Source: CBFHWY01 sp965659675
GTDB taxonomy: Bacteria > Bacteroidota > Bacteroidia > Flavobacteriales_G > Salibacteraceae
Reading direction: 5' to 3'
NCBI GenBank assembly: GCA_965659675.1
Contig: CBFHWY010000112.1
Span: forward strand, 1 to 6,453
Length of the DNA: 6,453 bases
A model generated the notes under the pieces. That model searched no databases. It was not told the origin of the DNA and saw nothing but the letters and a program-made list of their open reading frames with translations. Of this stretch, positions 1 through 3,813 are shown one piece after another. Numbering within the stretch: the stretch's first letter is position 1; the number at the start of each line of letters is the position of its first letter. The position numbers were made by a program, and so were the translations under genes.

Positions 1-276
1 GTCTGGTACCCAATCGCCGCTCCTAGCACCCTTCTTAAGCATTCTAGCTACTTGGACGCCTTCAACGATATATCCGCCTTTCCTATCCTTCAGCTCGTCA
101 ATCACGAACTCCGGATTATCCTGGAATGAAGCTTTATCCATGAAATCGTCAGTAGCTATCAGAGGCAGGCCTGTCTTCTCTGCTAGCTTCTTAGCTAGTG
201 TCGTCTTACCTACCCGGCACCGACCGGCGATAGCTATGACCTCTGTCTTCCTGTAATTCTGTGTTAATGCAGACAT
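1..276 (-). CDS. P-loop nucleotide/polynucleotide kinase-like protein (C-terminal part outside window)
   Basis: I read 92 codons from the ATG at 276-274 to the left edge with no stop, so the gene continues outside the window. Residues 12-26 form a beta-strand followed by a Walker A P-loop (GRCRVGKT, residues 18-25; K24 and T25 would bind ATP phosphates). After a helix comes a second strand ending in TDDF (42-45), and then GGYIVEG (67-73). This order resembles small kinases of the adenylate kinase, uridine kinase and AAA_33 type, in which the Asp after strand 2 contacts substrate or metal. The substrate (nucleoside, nucleotide, DNA base or RNA end) cannot be told. The ATG directly follows the terL stop (TAA then ATG). 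AGAGG lies about 7 nt upstream inside terL, so translation is coupled to terL. The family call is an inference from the P-loop and fold order; a general AAA-type ATPase remains possible. Confidence 0.7.
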   Translation of the reverse strand, partial: MSALTQNYRKTEVIAIAGRCRVGKTTLAKKLAEKTGLPLIATDDFMDKASFQDNPEFVIDELKDRKGGYIVEGVQVARMLKKGARSGDWVPD

Positions 277-1590
277 TTAGAACCTCTCATAGTTATCAGC
301 GAAGAATATCTCTTGCTTGAGCTCTTCATCTCTGTCTTGTACCGCCTTCTTCTCTCTGCCTCGCTCAGTAGGTACGAATGAGTTGAGGTCGTGCCTCTCG
401 CCTTGAATCATAACCAGACAGTATCTCAAAGCATCGAGCAAGTGGTCGTCCTGCTTAACCGGCAAATCCTCTCTGATGTCCTTGTCACTGTCGACATCCT
501 TAGGAGTCGGGTAGTGGTAAGTGTCCATTTCATCGATGGTATGCGGACTGGTACCCCTGAATATCCGGAAGTTACGGGTTATTATCTGCTCACTGACGAC
601 ATCGACACCCCTACGGATGTTATTGTCAGCAGGCACCGCATGGAGACCCGCTTGATTAAACGAGGCTATGTCTGCAGGTGAAGCTGGGTCACAGAAGAAC
701 TTCTGTATTCTCAGTGTCTTAGCCTTCCTTCTGGCAACCTCTATCTTCTTATCAATGGTCAGATGGCTTTGGTATGTCTCTGATATCTGGTAGAGACGGC
801 CGTCAGGTAGTGCAGCGATGACGACGATAGCGAACGGGTTAGTATACCCCCAGTCTACGCCAGCATAGATCTTAGCTGATGTCGGTAGTGGGAAGGGGTC
901 AACGATACTTTCCTGCTCGCTAAACTCCTGATATACCAGGCCTTCCATCCTATCGAACTGACCGCCGAACATCATATTAAAGCGTCTGGGGTCCATGGTC
1001 TTCTGCTTCAGGTAATACTGCTTATCGCTGAAATGCGGATTGTCCTTAGATGTCGCTTGGACAATGTGGACATGCGGTAATGACTCGGGGTCTCTCTTCC
1101 ATGGCCTGATGAACTCTTTGAATAGCCAGTTCAAGCTGTATGGTGAGGTTACAATACGTATTGGAGCATCGTTAGCTGCAGCTCTACCCTGGATATTCTC
1201 CCAGAAGTATAGGGAATATAAGCCGCTTTCGTCACAGAGGACGGCTCTAACCCGCGGTATCCCTACGACAGAATCAGGATTCGTACCAGTTCGAAACCAG
1301 CAAGTACCGCCGCCTTTCATCCTAAAGCACATCTGCTGCTTATCTAGATGGCCTAAGCCTCCCATCACTGTGAGAAACGGCGGTAGCGTCGATTGGGACA
1401 ATACCGGAAAGCTCGGCGACGTAACGAGGAAGTTATCTTCCGGTGATGACCACTTGTGCATTTGAAGCATAAGCCAGATAACACCCGATAAAGTCTTCCC
1501 CCACTGAATCCCAGTAGCGGCAATGACGATATCCTTATCAGAGAAGATAACTGATTCCTGATCACGACTATGAGCCTTGAAGTTCTTCAC
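277..1590 (-). CDS. terL: Phage terminase large subunit (ATPase and nuclease of DNA packaging)
   Basis: This is the motor that cuts concatemeric phage DNA and pumps it into the procapsid through the portal. The protein has 437 residues, at the short end for TerL (SPP1-like size). The N-terminal ATPase shows Gln11 as a likely adenine-contact residue. Its Walker A is divergent, T26-GIQW-GKT33 with Thr in place of the first Gly, a kind of deviation common in terminases. Walker B with catalytic Glu is at 114-121 (VRAVLCDE), and a TSP coupling motif is at 148-150. The C-terminal RNase H-like nuclease shows the expected acidic residues: D246 in GVDWG, D301 in FFCDPAS and D386 in DDHLLDALRY. The start is GTG. 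A TAA lies four codons upstream in frame, and the next Met (41) would lose the P-loop. The GTG overlaps the neuB-like stop as GTGA, indicating coupled translation. Confidence 0.95.
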   Translation of the reverse strand: MKNFKAHSRDQESVIFSDKDIVIAATGIQWGKTLSGVIWLMLQMHKWSSPEDNFLVTSPSFPVLSQSTLPPFLTVMGGLGHLDKQQMCFRMKGGGTCWFRTGTNPDSVVGIPRVRAVLCDESGLYSLYFWENIQGRAAANDAPIRIVTSPYSLNWLFKEFIRPWKRDPESLPHVHIVQATSKDNPHFSDKQYYLKQKTMDPRRFNMMFGGQFDRMEGLVYQEFSEQESIVDPFPLPTSAKIYAGVDWGYTNPFAIVVIAALPDGRLYQISETYQSHLTIDKKIEVARRKAKTLRIQKFFCDPASPADIASFNQAGLHAVPADNNIRRGVDVVSEQIITRNFRIFRGTSPHTIDEMDTYHYPTPKDVDSDKDIREDLPVKQDDHLLDALRYCLVMIQGERHDLNSFVPTERGREKKAVQDRDEELKQEIFFADNYERF

Positions 1591-2504
1591 ACCATCTCTT
1601 TAGTCAGGCTAGTCCCCTTAGGGATAGGCATCCGTGCCTTCTTACCTTCCAATTCATGGAAGTCCCCAGGGTGCATAGGACTATATGAGCCCATCTTAGA
1701 CCTGTAAGCACCGTAATTCCTTCCGTAAACTAGAACATCACCTTCTGTTACATCTTCTGTTACAACCAGACGCTTAGTCCAGTGTCTTCTCATGTCATCT
1801 TCTTCATCATAAGGATGCTGAGACACCCCACCGTAGATACGTTCCATCATCTCCTCGAACATCTTAGCATCGACACTGTGCGGAGCATCCGGACCAGTGG
1901 CATGACAGAAGTTTACGTGTTTTTCTAACACCTCAACCCCGAAATGCTCTACAGCACTGACTGGTGTGTATATGTCGATAGAGTGATCAGAAAACCCTAC
2001 TGGCTTAGCGTAAGCGTCGACCATGTCAGGGATGGTAAATAGGTCGTGAGCCCTGGACGGATAGTTGCTGACACAGTACATCAAAGTGACATCGTTATGC
2101 TTGAGAGTCTGTAAAGCCCTACAGATCATCGAATTGCTAGCAGCACCTGTGGACAGGAGAATAGGTTTATCGAAGCCTGAGAGCGTTTCTAGAGCCCTTA
2201 GGTCAGTGATCTCACTAGAGGCAACTTTGTGGTACTCGACATACGGATCAATTCTCTGAAACCCGCTACTACTAAACCCTGAGCACATGAACTCTATCTT
2301 CAAGGTGTCACAGATGACCTTAAGCGGTCTTAGGTAGTCATAAGGAAGGTTAGGCACATTGCTACCGAAGCCAAACATCTCTTCTTCGCTGAATTGTTGG
2401 AACTTAACAGCCCAAGCACCAAGTTCAGCTGCAGTCTCTACAGACTTAACCAGATCAGCCCATGTAGACCAGTTAGAGCCTACCTCAGCTATCACCTTTA
2501 CCAT
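1587..2504 (-). CDS. NeuB-family N-acetylneuraminate/nonulosonic acid synthase
   Basis: Family members condense phosphoenolpyruvate with an N-acetylated hexose (ManNAc or a dideoxy-diacetamido relative) to make sialic, legionaminic or pseudaminic acid in the cytosol. This 305-residue protein has the TIM-barrel motifs in order: IAEVGSNW (5-12), AVKFQ (32-36), YHKVASSE (91-98), LLSTGAAS (116-123), YCVSNYPS (143-150), GFSDHS (170-175), LEKHVN (193-198) and GPDAPHS (204-210). H174 and H196 are 22 residues apart, like the two metal-binding histidines of meningococcal NeuB. From about 246 a C-terminal SAF/antifreeze-like domain follows (TKRLVVTEDVTEGDVL, then R268, then GKKARMPIPKG), which in the family closes the partner active site in a dimer. 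It is about 40 residues shorter than usual NeuB but looks intact. It lies between the terminase genes, overlapping both. Which sugar acid it makes, and whether the product modifies host surface, virion or DNA, cannot be read from the sequence. Confidence 0.88.
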   Translation of the reverse strand: MVKVIAEVGSNWSTWADLVKSVETAAELGAWAVKFQQFSEEEMFGFGSNVPNLPYDYLRPLKVICDTLKIEFMCSGFSSSGFQRIDPYVEYHKVASSEITDLRALETLSGFDKPILLSTGAASNSMICRALQTLKHNDVTLMYCVSNYPSRAHDLFTIPDMVDAYAKPVGFSDHSIDIYTPVSAVEHFGVEVLEKHVNFCHATGPDAPHSVDAKMFEEMMERIYGGVSQHPYDEEDDMRRHWTKRLVVTEDVTEGDVLVYGRNYGAYRSKMGSYSPMHPGDFHELEGKKARMPIPKGTSLTKEMV

Positions 2505-2946
2505 CAGTTAACTCCTTAGGTGTTACATCTATAGCATCCAGTGTCACTCCGGCTTCAATCGTACCACCATCAATCTTCTCAATCACGAAAGGCTTGGGGA
2601 CTTCCATTTCAATCTTCTCAGTAACCTTGCCTACAAGCCTGTCCAGAAGGAAGTTCAGCCGTACATAGTCACCGTCAGCTACACCCTTCTTGATAATCTG
2701 AATGACCATAGCATCTAGGCAGTTCCACTCATTGATATCGAGCTCAGTTACCTTATCCAGTCCCATGAACAGGAACTTATCCACTGACCTACGAAACTCA
2801 GCCTTGGTCAGCTTTCTGATCTCTTTTAACTCATAGCCTTCAGCACCAGGAGGGTCCTTAGGTCTACCTTTACCTTTAGAGATTTTATGACCTTTTCCAA
2901 ACTGGCCTTTGGCATTTCTTCCAGGTTGAGTTGCCTTTTTAACCAT
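2485..2946 (-). CDS. terS: Probable phage terminase small subunit
   Basis: The small terminase recognises the packaging site on phage DNA and hands it to TerL. The 153-residue protein opens with a very basic, Gly/Lys-rich segment (residues 1-32, GRNAKGQFGKGHKISKGKGRPK), resembling the start of DUF5681-like and other small phage DNA-binding proteins. A helical central part follows (40-112). It contains LNFLLDRLVGKVTEKIE at 97-113, a pattern typical of terminase small subunits. The tail from 114 on is acidic and low in structure. First position in an operon that also carries terL supports the call. The start ATG at 2946 has only a weak GGA upstream. Its last 20 nt overlap the start of the neuB-like gene. 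Sequence similarity to a named family is only moderate, so the call rests largely on position. Confidence 0.68.
   Translation of the reverse strand: MVKKATQPGRNAKGQFGKGHKISKGKGRPKDPPGAEGYELKEIRKLTKAEFRRSVDKFLFMGLDKVTELDINEWNCLDAMVIQIIKKGVADGDYVRLNFLLDRLVGKVTEKIEMEVPKPFVIEKIDGGTIEAGVTLDAIDVTPKELTDGKGDS
2512..2517 (-). promoter_or_regulatory. Strong ribosome binding site of the neuB-like gene
   Basis: The minus strand reads AAGGAG seven bases before the ATG at 2504. It lies inside the last codons of the small terminase gene. It fixes the start and shows that the neuB-like gene has its own good translation signal rather than relying only on coupling. Confidence 0.8.
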
Positions 2947-2972
2947 TTCAGTTCCATTTAAATCTTAGATCA

Positions 2973-2981
2973 ATATTAACA
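2973..2981 (-). promoter_or_regulatory. Weak candidate promoter for the terminase operon (extended -10)
   Basis: On the minus strand TGTTAATAT reads as an extended -10 (TGn plus TAATAT, 4 of 6 to consensus), with no good -35. The start site would lie near 2966, giving a leader of about 20 nt to terS. A second weak -10 (TAAAAT, minus strand, 3028-3033) lies further upstream. A phage-specific or activated promoter is equally possible. Confidence 0.3.
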
Positions 2982-3029
2982 CTATGTTACAGGAGATTGG
3001 ATTGCAAGTTGTTGATATCTCTAACATAT

Positions 3030-3068
3030 TTTACAGTAGTAATTACCCCTGTTTAAATATGGTACAAT
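3030..3068 (+). promoter_or_regulatory. Sigma70-like promoter(s) for the small membrane protein gene
   Basis: TTTACA (3030-3035, 5 of 6 to the -35 consensus) is followed after 17 bp by TTAAAT (3053-3058, 4 of 6), which carries an extended TGT just before it. This predicts a start near 3065. A second extended -10, TGG-TACAAT (3060-3068), predicts a start at about 3075, which is the A of the start codon. Either way the leader is about 0-10 nt and contains no Shine-Dalgarno sequence. Confidence 0.5.
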
Positions 3069-3074
3069 ATATGC

Positions 3075-3326
3075 ATGACAAATACACAAACACATCCTGC
3101 ATATAAGATAGCAATACCTTGGTCAATTGTAATTGGCATTGCTCCATTCTTCTATCTATCTGCTCAATCCTACTTCACTGCAATAAATAATAAAGAACAA
3201 ATTGAGTTAATTCGAGATAAGCAAGATGACATTTTAAGCCAAATCTCACGGCTAGAGGTCAGACAATCGGTGAATTTAACCCTCCTGAGAGAAATCGATA
3301 AGAAAATCGAGAAGCTTGCTAAGTAA
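3075..3326 (+). CDS. Small membrane protein with one TM helix and a coiled coil, function unknown
   Basis: I do not recognise this 83-residue protein. Residues 1-10 are polar. Residues 11-30 form one hydrophobic segment with Pro15 and Pro24 (IAIPWSIVIGIAPFFYLSAQ), long enough to span a membrane. From about 38 to the end it is charged and heptad-like, with I43, I46, I53, I57, L60, L68, L70, L71, I74, I78 and L81, so a coiled coil is likely. Its architecture would fit a small phage inner-membrane protein such as a holin accessory, spanin-like or replication-anchoring protein, but none is supported by motif. It stands alone between two divergent operons. ATG 3075 is the only Met in frame. No Shine-Dalgarno sequence precedes it, and promoter-like sequences run right up to it. 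Base composition is richer in A and T than the terminase genes. Confidence 0.72.
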   Translation: MTNTQTHPAYKIAIPWSIVIGIAPFFYLSAQSYFTAINNKEQIELIRDKQDDILSQISRLEVRQSVNLTLLREIDKKIEKLAK

Positions 3327-3329
3327 ACA

Positions 3330-3376
3330 GGGAGCCCGGAGAGAATTGAATAAACGGTCGTTATGGGCTCCCATAA
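3330..3376. repeat. Overlapping inverted repeats downstream of the small membrane protein gene
   Basis: GGGAGCCC (3330-3337) pairs perfectly with GGGCTCCC (3365-3372) across a 27-nt loop that itself holds AACG-GT-CGTT (3353-3362). The right arm can instead fold as TTATGGG (3361-3367) with CCCATAA (3370-3376). It begins 4 nt after the stop of the 83-codon gene and could end its transcript, but no U-run follows, so it is not a standard intrinsic terminator. Confidence 0.5.
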
Positions 3377-3428
3377 TCGTATCTCGAGCCTTGTAACACA
3401 CTGCTCAAGAAAGAGTCAATACCCGTAA

Positions 3429-3469
3429 AGAGTATAATTTGACCACCTGAGACCATGGAATTATACTCT
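3429..3469. repeat. 11-bp perfect inverted repeat overlapping a promoter
   Basis: AGAGTATAATT (3429-3439) and AATTATACTCT (3459-3469) are exact reverse complements separated by 19 bp. Centre-to-centre distance is 30 bp, about three helical turns. The left arm overlaps the first two bases of the -35 element and the right arm contains the -10 element of the promoter at 3439-3467. The arrangement suits a repressor or activator binding two half-sites on one face of the helix (inference). Confidence 0.6.
3439..3467 (+). promoter_or_regulatory. Strong sigma70-type promoter in the origin region
   Basis: TTGACC (3439-3444) and TATACT (3462-3467), each 5 of 6 to consensus, are separated by exactly 17 bp. 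Transcription would begin near 3474, heading toward the DnaA box and the helicase gene. It could give a 340-nt structured leader for the replication operon, a short origin RNA, or both. Confidence 0.65.
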
Positions 3470-3496
3470 CCCCGGTCTATTATCTATACACCTACC

Positions 3497-3505
3497 TGTG
3501 GATAA
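3497..3505 (-). promoter_or_regulatory. Perfect DnaA box (TTATCCACA on minus strand)
   Basis: The plus strand reads TGTGGATAA, the exact complement of the high-affinity DnaA box TTATCCACA. A perfect 9-mer is not rare by chance in a genome. Its place in a gene-free, AT-rich, repeat-filled stretch beside replication genes is what makes it meaningful. A poor second match with two mismatches (CTATACACC) lies at 3484-3492. Confidence 0.6.
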
Positions 3506-3517
3506 GTGACCTAAGTA

Positions 3518-3553
3518 CCTATAGCTCCGTCAATCCGCAATAGGCTTTTTTTC
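3518..3553 (+). terminator. Weak terminator-like structure before the AT-rich tract
   Basis: CCTAT (3518-3522) can pair with ATAGG (3540-3544) around a 17-nt loop, and is followed by C and a run of seven T. The stem is only 5 bp, so termination would be inefficient if real. With the promoter at 3439-3467 it would release an RNA of about 80 nt ending next to the AT-rich tract. Confidence 0.22.
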
Positions 3554-3626
3554 TTTAATTAGTAAAAATATATATATAATCCCTGGAAAGGTGTGTGTGG
3601 TACACACACATTTTCCTACGCGGATT
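3532..3626. repeat. Outer 7-bp inverted repeat AATCCGC/GCGGATT
   Basis: AATCCGC (3532-3538) and GCGGATT (3620-3626) are perfect reverse complements bracketing the T-run, the AT tract and the GT/CA hairpin. The right arm lies inside the 10-bp inverted repeat at 3557-3643 while the left arm lies outside it, so the two pairings compete. The arms may serve as paired protein sites rather than as a stem. Confidence 0.4.
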
Positions 3627-3643
3627 TACAAAATTTACTAATT
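3557..3643. repeat. 10-bp inverted repeat enclosing an AT tract and a long hairpin
   Basis: AATTAGTAAA (3557-3566) and TTTACTAATT (3634-3643) are perfect reverse complements. Between them lie an alternating A/T run (3568-3579) and the hairpin at 3585-3616. Weak pairing and symmetrical arms are typical of duplex-unwinding elements and of initiator binding sites. The role is inferred. Confidence 0.5.
3585..3616. repeat. Long hairpin with GT/CA repeat arms
   Basis: TGTGTGTG (3592-3599) pairs with CACACACA (3603-3610) around a 3-nt GTA loop. The stem extends through a G-T pair and a bulged G to GGAAA (3585-3589) with TTTCC (3612-3616). In total about 14 pairs form within 32 nt. No T-run follows it, so it is unlikely to be a plain terminator. 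Alternating purine-pyrimidine arms can also adopt unusual DNA forms. Confidence 0.7.
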
Positions 3644-3664
3644 CCCTAAAATGCCTAGTTGTAG

Positions 3665-3709
3665 AAATATCAACAGGTTACAGATTTACCGCATTATTTG
3701 TTGATATTT
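3665..3709. repeat. 11-bp inverted repeat AAATATCAACA/TGTTGATATTT
   Basis: AAATATCAACA (3665-3675) and TGTTGATATTT (3699-3709) are exact reverse complements with a 23-bp spacer. The core TTGTTGATAT of the right arm (3698-3707) also occurs at 3009-3018 in the other promoter region. That suggests binding sites for one regulator shared by both transcription units (inference). Confidence 0.5.
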
Positions 3710-3755
3710 TCAGGATTGGGGGTTATCAAACTAGAACCAGATTGGACAAAATTAA

Positions 3756-3792
3756 AGACCCCGGCTAACGAGCTAAGTTACAACCAGGGTCT
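3756..3792 (+). promoter_or_regulatory. Small hairpin in the helicase leader
   Basis: AGACCC (3756-3761) can pair with GGGTCT (3787-3792) around 25 nt, ending 9 nt before the helicase ribosome binding site. It could modulate translation or be incidental. Confidence 0.25.
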
Positions 3793-3801
3793 AAACATTC
3801 T

Positions 3802-3806
3802 AGGAA
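3802..3806 (+). promoter_or_regulatory. Ribosome binding site of the helicase gene
   Basis: AGGAA at 3802-3806, with its AGGA part ending 8 nt before the ATG at 3814, is the only Shine-Dalgarno-like sequence nearby and supports this start. Confidence 0.65.
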
Positions 3807-3813
3807 TAGTTTT

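Larger units (their letters stand above)
3327..3813. other. Gene-free control region with probable replication origin
   Basis: This 487-nt stretch has no credible gene: the longest ATG-started frames I found by eye are about 21 codons and lack ribosome binding sites. It contains, left to right: nested inverted repeats (3330-3376), a strong promoter inside an inverted repeat (3429-3469), a perfect DnaA box (3497-3505), a T-run and AT-rich tract (3546-3580), a long hairpin (3585-3616) nested within a 10-bp inverted repeat (3557-3643), another 11-bp inverted repeat (3665-3709), a leader hairpin (3756-3792) and the helicase ribosome binding site. DnaA box, AT-rich unwinding tract and dense repeats directly upstream of helicase and polymerase genes match how many phage and plasmid origins are built. 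That it is the origin is inference. Confidence 0.6.

Noticed and set aside
391..681. Plus-strand open frame of 96 codons
   Set aside because: It lies wholly antisense to terL, whose nuclease motifs are intact here. It has no ribosome binding site or recognisable motif.
1040..1465. Plus-strand open frame of 141 codons
   Set aside because: It is antisense to the terL ATPase domain with its Walker motifs, and its translation shows no domain-like pattern.
1365..1565. Minus-strand open frame of 66 codons inside terL in another frame
   Set aside because: It overlaps the P-loop coding part of terL completely and encodes an Arg/Ser-rich sequence typical of a shadow frame.
2065..2259. Plus-strand open frame of 64 codons antisense to the neuB-like gene
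   Set aside because: The opposite strand encodes conserved NeuB motifs. No start signal is present.
3363..3428. Short plus-strand frame of 21 codons starting at ATG 3363
   Set aside because: The start lies inside a perfect inverted repeat, there is no ribosome binding site, and it ends before the next promoter. Similar tiny frames at 3455 and 3651 were dropped for the same reasons.
3585..3616. The GT/CA hairpin as an intrinsic terminator
   Set aside because: The stem is long but no T-run follows on either side in the right place. The T-run at 3546-3552 lies upstream of it.
3429..3709. CRISPR array or tandem iteron array
   Set aside because: The repeats here are inverted pairs with different sequences and no regular spacers. 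Only short words recur directly (ACCTA three times at 3490, 3509 and 3517), which is too short to call iterons.
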